NCBI GenBank assembly: GCA_004835665.1
Contig: RBKR01000002.1
Location: forward strand, 682,001-746,000
Source of the DNA: Phoma sp. XZ068
Lineage: Eukaryota; Ascomycota; Dothideomycetes; Pleosporales; Didymellaceae
DNA length: 64,000 nt
Direction of reading: 5' to 3'
In this document: positions 1 to 12,246 of the stretch, piece by piece
Position numbering within the stretch: position 1 is the stretch's first letter
Layout of the letters: each line of letters begins with the position of its first letter
Notes under the pieces: generated by a model
Databases searched by the model: none
The model's input: only the letters and a program-made list of their open reading frames with translations
What the model was told of the DNA's origin: nothing
Made by a program: the position numbers and the translations under genes

Positions 1-23
1 AGCCTCACTACCACCATTGCGAT

Positions 24-1952
24 CTAGACAGATTCTTTAGTTTGAACACGCTCCGTGCTGACACTGCGACGTTCCTTGTCGTCCGGATTACTTCTTTCAC
101 CTCTTGCGATACGTGCGTCTTCTTCAATGAATTCGGCTGGTCGGTGCAACTGCACTGCAAGTCGATTCTTGTGGATGAAGATGCCAGGCTGGGTTTCGAA
201 GAAGCGATCAATGTCCTCCAAAGTTCGATTTGCTGTCTCAGGATACAGGAAGTATGTGATTGGGATAAAGGCGAAGCAGATGACAGCCCAGATGATCCAG
301 AACTTGTATCCTAGATTCTCTATACCAGGCAATGTAGCTTGAACAACCGCGTAGTTGCAAATCCCTTTCAGAAGTCAGCTGGTGTGCTAGTACTAACAGC
401 AAGAATACTCACAGTTCGTGCTCATCGCCAATGATGCGCCTTTCGTGCGCATCTCAAGGGCGTTGATCCTAGGGACACATCAGTTGGCTATGCAAGTATT
501 CACAGGGTGTAAGACTCACTCAGTAGGGTACAGCCACGGTACACCGAGGACACCCATGCCGAAGCTGGCGAAGAAGATGAAGAAGAAAGATACTGCTACT
601 ATGCCAAGTTTGTAGGAATTCCCGCCGGCTTCGGTTTGACCTTGAGCTACTGCAATGACAATCCAACATATTGAGCAAGCTGCAGCGGAACACATCATAA
701 CCTGAAACAAGTGAGCATAAGTCAGCTGTCTGCTAGATGGCGCTCACCTTGCGTCTTCCGTAGCGCTCGATCACAAAGTACGCCAGACAAGCGAACAGTA
801 GATAGTCAAGAGACCCGGCTGCAGCCAATATTCTGGACAGTAGCTCCGATATGCCCAACGAATTGATGAATATGTAGCTCATATAGTAGCTTGTAACCTA
901 GAACAATATTAGATTCCAAAATAGTATTACATCGTTGCAACATACATTGATTCCCGAAATCTGGTTCATGGCTTGCATCCAGGCGCCGAGAATCATTCGT
1001 CTCAACAACCCACTTGGTCCCTTGCCACTGAGTAGTTGCCACCAAGTGTATATACTCATGTGTTCACGGTCAAGGATATCCTTGATGATATTGTACTGTG
1101 TGATCACCGCCGGCGACTCGGGAGTTGCGCCGTGACCCTCGAGGGCAGCGAGGACTTCTAGGGCTTCTTCGTGCTTGCCTTTGCGGATGAGGAGTCGTGG
1201 CGAGTCCGGTAAGAACGGGCACATTGCATAAATGCAAAAAGTGAAGAATAGTTGAAATGCGAGTGGGAACCGCCATGCAATATCTCGTGGCGCAAATGAA
1301 AATCCAAGGGTAAGCCAATTCGAGATGCTGAAGCCCGTGATACAGTTGGCTGGTAGAAGATATCAGTAATGACTCAATGGTTCTGGGGGTCACTCTCACC
1401 CATTTGAATGATGACCAGCTTTCCTCTGCTGTTCATCTTGCTGGTCTCCGCTTGCCAGACACCAGCTGTCGCAGTGTTCATGCCGGTCCCAAGTCCAGCC
1501 ACAATTCTGCCGACCATCATACTTGCTACGGTCCAGCTGCAAGTCTGAATTATTGCACCAATTCCAATGACGGTAGAGCCGAGTAAAATTTGACGGGGAC
1601 GGCCGAGCATATCTCCAGTCCATATTGTGCTCATAGCACCAATGAAGCAGCCAATGTTGTATATCGAAGTCATAACTCCTATAATACTGTCAGTTATACC
1701 CCTGAGTTCCCTGTAAGGCCTTTAGGTATAGATACCTTGCATGTTCGCGGACGGATAGCCAAATGTGTAGAGGAAATTCTCAGAGATGATAACATTTCCG
1801 AACACACCCTGATCATACCCATAGAATCTGTAGCTGTCAGCTAATAGACCTCAATTGGACACATCTTTCGTATACATCAAGACGGTTGAGGCTGCAATCG
1901 ATATCCAGACTGTAAGCCTTTCACCTGAGCCTCCAAGATACTTGCGTGGCAT
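24..1952 (-). CDS. MFS sugar transporter, 526 aa, 8 exons
   Basis: Proton-coupled sugar uptake across the plasma membrane is the usual role of this Major Facilitator (sugar porter) family; the substrate cannot be read from sequence. Exons by eye: 1952-1876, 1827-1736, 1678-1400, 1349-946, 897-748, 701-520, 468-413, 364-24, with introns of 46-57 bases, all GT..AG, giving an uninterrupted frame. Family marks are visible: GYDQGV after the first membrane segment, DMLGRPRQ in the loop after segment 2, GTGMNTATAGVWQAE in segment 4, PDSPR before the central loop (usually PESPR), MNQISGIN in segment 7 and PETANRTLEDID after segment 12. The start MPRKYLGG, directly before the first membrane segment, is the typical start of fungal members. 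The tail is hydrophilic and charged, ending about 23 bases from the window edge. Family certain, substrate unknown. Confidence 0.9.
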
Positions 1953-4900
1953 GTTTGCTGTAGCAGATGGATACTGTCGGCTCTGCTTTCTGCTGTGCTG
2001 AACACAGGTATACAGATATGGGTGATGATTGTAAGTGCTCTTGAATATCACAAGGTCGCAGCTTAAAACACAAGGAACAGTAGCAGTCCCATTTTGACTG
2101 ACACTGATAGGATCGGCACGTTTTATACGGGACAAGAGGAGAGACGTTATCAGACAATGTCGCCTGTCGACCGGCATAATAGCCGATGTTCTTGAGCTTC
2201 GTCATCACGGGTATGCACTTTCCCCCGGATTTTGGGTCACATCCCCCACACCCCAGATCTTATCGTAGCCATCTTGACGGCGATCAATTGTCCATTTGAG
2301 AGCCGACGTCTTACGACCCATGTCATAAGCACTGAAAGGGTTGATCAGCGACCACATTGGACAGAAAAGAGGGAGAAAAGACCACCCAGAAGCTGCATTG
2401 AGATTGCAAGGTGAGAACAGCGATGGCCGGCTTACCAATTTAGGGAAGGCGGCAGCCCTGGGTGAAGAGACCCGGAAGGTGCAGCGAGCGGGGTAAGAAG
2501 GTGGTGCGACTGAAGATTGCATGAAAACCATCCTTCAACATCTCAAGACACTCAGGACTAAGCATTTATCGTTGTTGTGCCTAGCCCTCCTCTTCACCTA
2601 CGAGACTTGGTTCCTTGACGAGAGAGAAAATGACGTGGATATTCTGATCCACCTCCACGCTCGTTTACATATTCACAGCATTCGCCCAGATCAGTACCAA
2701 ACCGAAGATCCTCTCGTCATAAATAGGTATAGGTATACATAAATGTGTCTATGGTCATACCAACCACCGTCTTGTGTATTATTCCCGACACATGATTTCT
2801 CAAAAAGACGCTCTACGAGGCCAGATGGCAATCGTCATGAAGACGCGTGGACTTCAGCTTCACGATCAAGACCTGCAATCTGACTTGTGACTGACCATTA
2901 CTTACTTTGATGGGCGAAGCAATTTATCAATACTCTCTTGATTGCTTCATCGAAACCATGCCAAAATGCCGGGTCTCTGGGAAGTATCATCAGGGGAAAG
3001 GAACTCTTCATCGCTTCATGTACATGTTCCCTTGAAGACTTAAGTGATCTCGATCATCCAATGATGATTTAACAACAGACATCGTCCGCCACCTCAATGT
3101 CCTGTCCACTCACGATGCCGCATTTCAGTATCAGCTCACGCCTTACCTCGACACGACACGGACAACCCATTCTCTTACACGGACTGCAAGCCACCCTGCA
3201 CAGAGTTTCGTCCTCACAGTTTCTGTTCCTCATTCTTTCCTTACGCGTTGGTCATCCATGATCCATGTACATTCTTCCATCCGCTCGGCACCTACAAATC
3301 CACGCACACACACTTCCTAAAAGTACAGAAGAAAAAGCAAAAGCCACAACAATCACATGCATTTCAACCTCGCTTACCGCCCCACAGATTGGCTACATGG
3401 CTGTTGTTTCAGCATCATCACACAGCATGATGTAGTCCGGCGAGAAATGAGCGGGGAAAAGAACCCTCATCTACACCCGCAGCTGACCGCGGTCCAGGTC
3501 AGCGGAGCCGAAAAGAGGCACTGCATAGATGTCGTTTCGTCAACCCGAAGAGGGTCTAGGCGTTGCATCTGGGGGAGCACTAGATTGACGTAGTGGTTGC
3601 GTGAAGGTTTATGTTGTGGGACAGCGAGTGAGGGGGAGAACAGGAGACCTTATTGGTGAGGGATAGATATGCGTGTCAGAGGGCGAGCCGGTCCACTAGT
3701 TGAGTATAAGGTGCGGATGCAGTGGATGAGTGGGGTAGTGGGCAGGATGTGGACAGAAAGAACGACTGGACAGGTGTCAGAAGTGTCATTTACATATGCG
3801 GCTAGAAAATGTATACATGTGTAGGATGTTCTGCAGCAGTTAGTTTGTGGCTTCGGTGAGCAACGTAGAAGGCTGATAGGAGAGCACGAGCTAGGAGACG
3901 TCATATACTCCGTAACATGAGACAGCATTGCCGAACGTTTCTGACCCTACGGGCAGATTTCACACCCCATTATCCATACTTCAGGACTGAAATAGAATGT
4001 CGCGCATCTCGCCGCAGCAACATGCAAGATGTTCCCGAGATCGATGCACCTTAAAGTGCGATGACTGGCTTTCCTCTTTCCCCGCTTGGGTGCGATGTGC
4101 GCAAGGGCTGCAACAGAGTATTGGGGAGAGCTGAGTGTATACTATCTGTTAAACATAGGGCCTTTTCTTCCTCCGCACCATGTTTAGCACCTGAATGTGC
4201 ATCGCTAGCTACATGACTCGCAACATCATATGTCGCAAGTGACACTCCACACAGCCACGGCAAATCCCACCTGCAGGCTTTTCGTGCGGGCGATCTTCCC
4301 GCTATCGATCGTTGCACCGTACTTCGCTTCAGCGCACAGTATGGCGACACCTGCGTTACGCTTGACTGCCGTCAACCATATCCAGTACAGCATGGTAGCA
4401 CCAAAAGCCGGTCACCGACCAAGCGAGGCCCTTGTGCTACCTACCTCACCAGCCTCCGCTTTTCCCGGCCCAGCCTTGTCAGTTCTGATGCATGACAAGG
4501 GACTTTTTTGAGCTTGGGATTTGCGTGTAGGGATGGAGAATAGAAGTGTGGAGAGACATTTCACCCTCGAACGAGTTTCTAGAGTTTTTCAGGCCGGCTA
4601 TAGTGGTGTGAGCATAATCAGTTGATGCTGCGAGACGACGTTACAGGTAGACTATAGAGGCATGGAGGTTGGCATGCGGAATCACGACGCACAAGCGGTG
4701 AGAGCAAGCTGTGCGGGTGTCCAGTGAGGACAGCGACTGCATCTTGTGATGCCGGGCCCCCGTCGTTGGCGACTGCCATTTCAACAAGTCATTGTCAGCG
4801 CAAAGCTGGCCCTGCAAAGTCAAGGGTCGGAAGATGGACAGGACGAGTGATGGTGAGTGTTTCAATTGATAGGTATGGCCATCTGATTTGTCGGCTCTTG

Positions 4901-5522
4901 ATAGAATCGACCAGGTGCGTTGCACCTGTATACTTTTAGCTACACAAAACTAGCCGTCCCACATGCCACTCATTAGGTCGCATGGCCAGACTCCGCCCCA
5001 TGTCCACCCATTAGAAATTGTACATTGAAACATTCGGAAGGAGCATATTGCTCGTTTGGGTATCGGCACAACCGCCACATGACCCACGACTGCGCTTGCC
5101 ACCATCAGTCCCAGACTGGGACAATGGGGTATAGCCGTCGACAAGAGAGCTGTCTCTTGGATTGAACAAAAAGAAAGAAAGAAAGGCGCAGGAAAATGGC
5201 TGAAGAGCCTCGCTGCGTTAACGCGCTTTTGGAACAGGATTGGCTGCCGCCGACCCCATGTGTAACTCCGCAAAGATCCCACTGAAGGGATACACAGATA
5301 CCAATCGTTGTACTGTGAAAGAGTTTACTTCTCTAGATTCGTAAGGTGACAAAGGAAATTCGTAATAAGGATCGGTCGTGGCCTTGAACGGCCCGGCCGT
5401 GGTATGGTCATACAAGTCGTACATCATTAAACCCCGGGCAGCAGTTGATGGTGCAAACGCCTGGCAATAGGACATAATCGCACAAGAATATAAACATGGT
5501 AAAATGGTTGCGACTGCAGGGT
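1953..5522. other. Intergenic stretch without recognisable gene
   Basis: About 3.6 kb between two minus-strand genes. It contains only short open frames (under about 110 codons) on either strand, none with a recognisable motif or a chain of plausible exons. A 73-codon frame at 2521-2742 (+) begins with a hydrophobic stretch that could pass as a signal peptide, but nothing else supports it. The part nearest 1953 should hold the sugar transporter promoter. Base composition is ordinary, without the RIP signature seen near the end of the window. Confidence 0.5.
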
Positions 5523-7148
5523 CTAGTGGCCTCGAACGCCGACCGAGGAGCGACCGAGGAGAGAACCAGGGAGCAGGTCGCTAAGGAATTTGAAAAATGC
5601 GCGCTTGCGCGAATGCGTCTTAAGCATCATCGGTGATGCGATCTGGACCATTGGCCCGACAACATCTTCGTCACCGAGCTTAGGGAATTTGCCTTCGCTT
5701 TTGGGATCATTGAGCGTGGGCATCTTGCTGAGAGGAGCTGGCTCAACAGGCGACAAAGGCTCTGGCGAAAGCTGTCCATGGGCTGTAGCATGAGAAGTGG
5801 CCAGTTCGTGGTTGTTCTTCCACTCAGCATCAATCTCCGCCCACTTCTTTTCAGTAAGTGTGTAGTGCTTAGAGGTCACACCGTAGTGCTCTGCGGTTCG
5901 GACTTGATGCTTTGCGTAATTGCAGCGTGCTGACTCCCAGTCGGCAAAAAGCTGGCGCAATGACGCTGCATCGTAGCGCGCGGGTACGTAGGGTTCCGGC
6001 AGTATGGTAAAGTTCGCGTGGCCGAGAAGGTTGGTCCATTTGTCGTTAGGGTCGGCCAACATCATGGGTGGTATGTCCGCAGAAGCCACTGCATATCCAG
6101 GGCGGGATGCCTTCATGGATGCAAACGACGGCTTGGCTGACAATGTAGGAGTAGGGTAAGCGCGAATTGGAGGAGTACCCATCGGCGTTGGAACGCAAGA
6201 CTGCGATGCATCGGCAATGGTAGGCGACTGAAGGGGCGACGATGTTGGCAGGTCATCCCGGCACATCAGTAGAGGGGGCAGGAGAGGCGTGGTCGCATAA
6301 CGTTCAGCATCGACCTGCTCGGGGTTGACGTCAATGTCGATGGCATTGGCTTTGGCTTTGGCGACATCGATCTGGGTAGGCGAAGTCAAGCTTTCAGTGA
6401 GTCGCTCCATACTGTGAGCGGGCGTGGGAACCTGGGAGTACTGTTGCGAGACATCGAAGGATGCAACATGGCGAATAGAGCTTGTGATGGACGATGATCG
6501 TGTAGATGGAACACGCGATGGTGTCTCACTTCTTGAGACTCTGGTGAAGCTCGACGATGCCCTCTTACGCTCCTTGACTTTGCGCGACAAGGAAGGGAAG
6601 CGTCGTTCGATCTTGTTGGTAATGCTGTTGGCTGAGGACTCCAGGGAACGTCGTCGTTTGGCCATACGAATCTCCGCGTCAACGGACCGGAAATACTCAT
6701 CCTGGAATTCATAGGCTCTGGTGATCTCACAGTTGGTTTCGTGGCCATTTTCAGTATCGCCTAGTGATGCATGAGTACTTGCGATGGTGTTAGAGCATTG
6801 GCGCAACATACATGAGCAACGGTGGGTGCCTCCAGTTCCGTAGTGATACTCCTGCTCAACAGGCTCCTCGGTAAGCTTAGGAAGCTTGCCAGAGGCATTT
6901 GGAGCATCGATGATTTCGTGGGTTGGCGGACTTGACGAGAGCGAGGAAGCTGAGCTGGGGAAGCGGAAATGACCACGGACGTAGAGACTTGGCGTGGGCG
7001 GTGTAGAGCAGTCAGAAGCCGAGTAGAAACCAGAGTCAGCGCATGAGTAGAGCGAATGCGTTGGCTCGGCAGACATGTCGAGTGAGCTCTTAGACGATTT
7101 GCGTGCTGCAACGAGTTTGGGGAGAATCAGTGGTTTGAGATCGTGCAT
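5523..7148 (-). CDS. Hypothetical Ser/Pro-rich protein (524 aa spliced)
   Basis: Function not recognised. The frame is open for 541 codons, but positions 6811-6761 look like a 51-base intron whose length is a multiple of three: donor GTATGT, internal CTAAC branch-like site, acceptor TAG. Removing it gives 524 residues. The first two thirds are low-complexity and rich in Ser, Thr and Pro, with a basic patch MAKRRRSLE about a third of the way in. The most structured part is near residues 385-460, rich in Trp, Tyr and His (for example WTNLLGHANF and FADWESARCNYAKHQ), followed by a tail with basic residues. No membrane segment or signal peptide is evident. Such proteins are often conserved only among related fungi. 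It could be a regulatory scaffold, but nothing proves that. Confidence 0.7.
   Translation of the reverse strand: MHDLKPLILPKLVAARKSSKSSLDMSAEPTHSLYSCADSGFYSASDCSTPPTPSLYVRGHFRFPSSASSLSSSPPTHEIIDAPNASGKLPKLTEEPVEQEYHYGTGGTHRCSCMLRQCSNTIASTHASLGDTENGHETNCEITRAYEFQDEYFRSVDAEIRMAKRRRSLESSANSITNKIERRFPSLSRKVKERKRASSSFTRVSRSETPSRVPSTRSSSITSSIRHVASFDVSQQYSQVPTPAHSMERLTESLTSPTQIDVAKAKANAIDIDVNPEQVDAERYATTPLLPPLLMCRDDLPTSSPLQSPTIADASQSCVPTPMGTPPIRAYPTPTLSAKPSFASMKASRPGYAVASADIPPMMLADPNDKWTNLLGHANFTILPEPYVPARYDAASLRQLFADWESARCNYAKHQVRTAEHYGVTSKHYTLTEKKWAEIDAEWKNNHELATSHATAHGQLSPEPLSPVEPAPLSKMPTLNDPKSEGKFPKLGDEDVVGPMVQIASPMMLKTHSRKRAFFKFLSDLLPGSLLGRSSVGVRGH
6761..6811 (-). other. Probable 51-nt in-frame intron
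   Basis: Read on the minus strand the segment starts GTATGT, contains TCTAACAC about 20 bases in and ends CACTAG. Its length is divisible by three and contains no stop, so a retained form would add 17 residues. Splicing joins a Cys-rich stretch to DTENGHET. Confidence 0.6.
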
Positions 7149-10100
7149 GTTGATGTTTGGTTGCCGAGGCGAGACTTGAGTGTTGACGATGGGTACTGGG
7201 ATCCCATCACCAGCTTAAGAGAAATCCTCGCGCCGTATGGCTGGTCGGCGGTTGCTGACTCCCCAGAGAATGGCGGTCGCGGATTGTTTGGAGAGAGCCT
7301 TGGAGGGTGCTACGAAGCAGGACCACGTATGTACCTTTTGGCCTGTTTACGCTGCAAAGAAGGCCTAGCAAAGTCAGCGCGTGTCGGCTGGCGCACCCAA
7401 TGTGGAAGGCACGTGAGGGCGGTGGGCAGCTGGGATAGGCCACTCACGGTTGGCGTGTCGTATGCTCGTGATCCAAATGTCCAACGCAGAGTTGATTCGA
7501 GGGAGAGACAGCGCAGCGACAACACTGGTGCAAGTTGGCAAAGAGCGACGACTGACGTGGGCAAGCAGGACAGTGACCAAAGTCGGGGGATGGGGCGCGA
7601 TTTGTGTGTGGGCAGCGGCGCACGACGGTAGCTCCTTCCCACTGGGACTGCACGCCAAGCCCTCACCAGAAAGCAACACCCTCGACCGCAGCTATTCCGT
7701 AAATGTCTAGCCAACTGGCGGCACATTCACTCTGCGTCCCCGGTTTCGTGCGGGCCGTCATGAGTCGTCTCGCCGGTACACAGCACCGGTGATGCCACCG
7801 CCCTGTGCAAGCTGCTTCAAGGGCTCCCTCGCAAACTTCACGCATCGACGCCGCCGCTTTGTGGTTGCGCGCAGCGTTTGCGCCGCTGTTTTGGGCATCA
7901 ACATGATTCACGACGCGCTCGTTGCCGCAGTAGCAGACACTTGACGTACACCTGCTCCGCACATCCTCTGGTCTGGACATTCTGAGTTTTCGTCCTGCCG
8001 AATCTAAATGCGAGGCCTGTCGTTGGTGGAGGCGTTGAAAATACCCCGGTCCCACGTGAACTCTATCTGTTGTTGACGAGTCTACGAAAAAGGTTTTGCG
8101 GTGGGTAAGCCATGCAGGAACAACGGTTCCCTCAGAATAATGCATTGGTTTTCTATTTTCATAAACCTTGCCGTTCAATTGCAGGTGTTGAATATGCGCT
8201 GTCCCACTGCTTTGCCTGCCTGAGGCCTCTGCCTTCCCAGCCCTGTGGTGTCTGACAGTTCTTCCATGTGCGTGCAACCGTGGCTCACCTTGACAGACTA
8301 CGGGGAAGTGCAGGGATGAGGAGTGGTTCTACAGGTGATGTGCCGGTGCTTTCTGCTCGCCCTTGTCCGCGTTGCGGCAATGACATCGCCAGGCAGTGTT
8401 TGGCTTCGGACATCGGTTTTTCTCCCGTCGTATTGTCCGCTTGGTCGAGACATGCTGGCGGGCTGGCGCCACGGAGGCGCCAACACTCTGAAAAACAAAA
8501 CAAAACATTCCGCTGTCAGAGCCGCAAAAGGGCCAAACACTGAGTGCTTTCATTTGCCCAGTTTTTCACCATTTGGAGTCCCTTTCGCGAAATTGTCTAG
8601 CACCTGACACTGGTGGCACTGGCAAGTCTCACAATAAAGCCTGTGACATCACGCGGGAGTGCCTGGGGAGGCTGGGAGAACCTTTCAGCGCACCAAAAGT
8701 CGGCGGCGTCTAGACAAATCGGAAGGATTTGTTGGAACGCTAATCATTAAAACGTTACCTGATTGGCACTGCCGGTTGTGATCAGGGTAAGGTGTGGCTT
8801 TTCTGCCTTCTCGGAAAATGTAAGCCCACTGACCTCAGCGGCCAACGCATCGCTCGCAAAAAAGCTTTTAACCATTCCTTTTTCTCACTTTACAAGCGGG
8901 TTCCTGCGATAGTGCTCACACGTTGTTGAAAAGGTTGCCAGATGTTCCATTTCAAAACTGCAGTGGACAGCTGCTTGAGTCGTGTGGGGTGGAATCTCGT
9001 GCCGTGTCTGGAATCGCAAATACCCAAAATCTCTTTTTCCTGGCGACTCCATACTAGGTACTAGTGCATGATTGCAAACTCGGTAACAGGTGCTTGGGAA
9101 CAGTGGGCTGAACGCACCAGGCTCGCTGCTCAGATCATGACGACAGCGAGCTCGCCGTGTCGGACCGGTCTCAAGTCGGCCATTGTCCGGTCCTTTACGG
9201 CTCCAACGGACTTACTTCCTCGCTGCCCTGAAGCACAAGCGACCGCGGCACGGCAACTACCTGCCAACATGCAGAGACGGGCGGGAGAACGCCGTTTGCC
9301 CAAGCCTGCAACGCTCAACGTGCATGTGGTTCGGCCGGTGAGCATGTGCTCGCCCGCACCTCTCGTCTACCATTGTCGAAATTCGGCAAAACGATAATGG
9401 CCTAGGTACTGCGCGACTTTCACAGCCATGTGCTTTCTATGCGATGGGGCTCCGGTGAACAATAATGCGACCTATACTAATATTGACGATAACTCCGGTT
9501 GAGAACTTGCGATGCTGGAACCGACGGCTTGTTGCGTCTGGCGGTCTCGAACACGCAACGTGGGCCTCTCTGACTTGGCTCTCGCCGATCTTTCTGCGAA
9601 GCTTGAGTGCCCGAAAAATAGGCACCAGTGGAGAAGTACGGCTTTGCTATTGATAAACGCCAGTACTACCAGACAGTTGCGCTCCGAGTGTTTGCACGCT
9701 GTTGTCACACAAGAAACCCTTCACGTTCATCGGTGTGGGGCCAGCAATTCGAGATGGATGATGACTTCTTGCGTGGAAACCCTTGGATACTCTATTCCTA
9801 TTTGACTACCAGCTTACACAATCTATCTGGGCTTGACCGTCTGATGTACATATACTTCAGCCATCCTGCAGCTTTGCTGCACTGCAGGTACCGCAGATAA
9901 TTAAGCGTGGGATTTGCTATATGCCAGGATGCTGACTTAACCGGATACTTCTCGACAAACTCGGAGAAACTAGAGCTGCGAGCATGTGCTCGCTTCGAGT
10001 AAGCCCTACAGTTTATTCTGCAGCCTCGTACCGCGCTGCAGCAAATTCAAGCCAATTGGTATATTTCTCAAACCCGGCGCAGCGAGTCGTCGTCAGCGTT

Positions 10101-10168
10101 CTCGCAAGAATTCTTCTGACATCAGGATTATCCTGGCATCGAATATCGTGGGGCCAATCGTTCTCCAC
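7149..10168. other. Intergenic stretch, GC-rich on the left
   Basis: Three kilobases with overlapping short open frames on both strands at 7,150-8,600, as expected from GC-rich DNA with few stops, and none with a recognisable protein motif. The longest (7663-8277 on minus, 204 codons) has no family signature and no hydrophobic core pattern. The left part should carry the promoter and leader of the Ser/Pro-rich gene starting at 7148. I see no RNA gene. Confidence 0.45.
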
Positions 10169-12246
10169 TCATATCCAGTACTTGCTCCATAGCACCTTTT
10201 GATCATCGGAGCCGGTCAACTTTCCTCGGTTAGTGATTAGTTCCACAGACTGACCACATCACGATGAATCTCTAGTTCGCGATTGTACAACACTTACCAC
10301 GAAGTCTACGTTGACGATCTCTTGGAACCCCTCCTCCAGCTTTGGTGCGCGATACCTTGATGCGAAGCTCGTAAATGCAAGCTTCGGCAACATTGTCCTG
10401 TTCTCGGGATTGGTCTGAAGGCAGTTAGTGAACGACGTCAACAGTTCGCAAGCGAATACCGATAGAACCGCGTTGGATCATTCTCCGCAACGCCGTTGGC
10501 GCGAGCTAAGGTGTTCTGTCGCGTGCCTGGGTAGCTTGATTGGGCAGGCGCGTTTGACTGGTACCTGGGCTAGCAGCTAGTGTTGGGAAACCTACTTCTG
10601 AACCAAGATTCAACGCGCGAACAGTGTCGTTGTGCTCACACAATTTAGCCGATGCTGTAAAGAGTATGCAGCGAATAGGTATCGAGTGTTTCTTTGCCAA
10701 ATTCACCCATACGGCGCGTACGTCCTGATCGGCATTGGTGTTATCTAGAAGCCCTTAGTATACATGTCGATATGCAGAGTCATGTCGACAAGGCGGGGTG
10801 CCGAAGAAACGTACCAACCACTACACTTGTACCTTCATCGATGAGCGCCGTGGCTGCTTTCACGCATTTCTCGCGCTGTTTCAAAAGGTTACCCAAAGTG
10901 CCGAGGGGTGATACAGCACGTGCTTGCATGCACATAGACGATGCCTAAGCACTTACAGTTTTGAGAATGTCTTGGTTTACACGCCCATATTCCAATGGTT
11001 GTAAATGCTTCCAATAGAACGATGACTTGCCCGCGCCAGGGCTGCCGACAAGAAGGATAATGTCCAAATCGTTGGACTTCGTGATGACAGGATCTACATC
11101 CATGTCAGTGTCTGGACTTCTTTTATGATAGCACCATATTGCGTGGCTGTGGATCCCATAACGTACCTGCAGATGTTGAGCTCTCAGCCAACTTGTTTAC
11201 GAAGGCGGGTGGATCGAAGCCCCTCGCGAATGGCCGAGGAGTCTGTTGCAGGAAGTACTCCTCTGGCGTATGAAATGATAAGCCCACGTTGGCTGCAAAA
11301 TCCCTGTTATGACTTTAGCACATGCACTTTCCGCGGCATATCCTTTGCAGGCTGCAGCATACCTGTCGACACATGAGTGGTCCTTCACAGACATGCCAGC
11401 TACCGCCTCACGGCCACCGGCGTCGCCAACAAAGAAAGAATTTTCAAAGTCAACGGAGTCCGCATTCTCAAGGTCGTGGTCTTCTAGCAGTTCTCGCCAC
11501 ATGCCCACTCGTGGTTTGCGGTACTCGTCGCGGCCAGTAGCTGCATATACAGTGACGGGTAGTGCAAGCTGGCTAAGCACTGCGGAGACTTTACTCTCAA
11601 AATCCTTCAATCGTTTCTGGTCGGACTTGACAGTCTTCGGGTCTGACTTGAGGCTAATGCCACCTTGATTGCTCACCACTGCAAGAAGATATCTGTTTGA
11701 CACGACCGTGTCAGTAAAGATATGGCAATGTGCACCACTGTAGGCTGTGTCTCACCCTTCCTCGTGGAGCTGCTTAAGTTTCCCTGGAACGCTGCTGTGC
11801 CACCATTTCCAGTCGCTAGCATCGCGGCCAAATTTCTTTCCAGACGCAGGCGTTACTAAGGTTGAGTCCTGCAACGCTAGCTTTAGCAAGAACTATGGAC
11901 ACACATGCAGGCTGATTGTTATGCCAGGCGGACGTACGAAGTCAAAAGCTGCAATTCTCTGTCTGGCTTTGCTGGCCGATTGGGCTACAGCTGGCCTATT
12001 GTATTGCCCAACAAGTAGGCTGTTCTTCACGATCCGCCATGTCATCTTCTCGGGCTCCTTCTTCGATACAGGGGTAAAGAAACTGGCGACTGCTTTATCT
12101 GCATCGCGTATGAGTCAGTGCTGATCAAGTTAGCGAGGTCGAGGCTCACTTGTTGTGTGCGACTGCTGCCGCCTCTTTGCTGGAGGAGGAGAGACTTCCT
12201 TTTCGTTGGCGCTTGGTCGCTTCCTGACCGCCGACCTCTCAGGCAT
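10169..12246 (-). CDS. PNK1: Polynucleotide kinase 3'-phosphatase (PNKP/Pnk1)
   Basis: DNA-repair enzyme that removes 3'-phosphates and adds 5'-phosphates at broken ends so that ligation can proceed. Early exons by eye: 12246-12150, 12098-11938, 11868-11756, then from 11692. The phosphatase half shows FDFDSTL (haloacid-dehalogenase motif I, Ser in place of the usual Gly), then SNQGGI and FVGDAGGR. The kinase half carries Walker A GSPGAGKSS near 11,050, followed by YGRVNQDILKT. Near the end HNDTVRAL, NPENRTMLPK and APKLEEGFQEI match the family; the last exon appears to close with LWSKYWI and a stop at 10171-10169. One donor near 10,600 is uncertain. There is no N-terminal FHA domain, as in other fungal enzymes; the N-terminus is basic (KRRQQ) and nuclear-like. 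An upstream in-frame ATG at 12420 exists (see findings). Confidence 0.88.
11869..11937 (-). other. Intron splitting the phosphatase active-site motif
   Basis: Donor GTACGT follows the codons for AFDF; acceptor GTTGCAG precedes DSTLV. The 69-base intron therefore lies inside the catalytic DxD motif of the PNKP gene, so a prediction that misses it loses the first catalytic aspartate context. Confidence 0.75.

Noticed and set aside
7149..8607. Several overlapping 60-200 codon frames on both strands
   Set aside because: Explained by GC-rich composition; no family features and no consistent exon structure.
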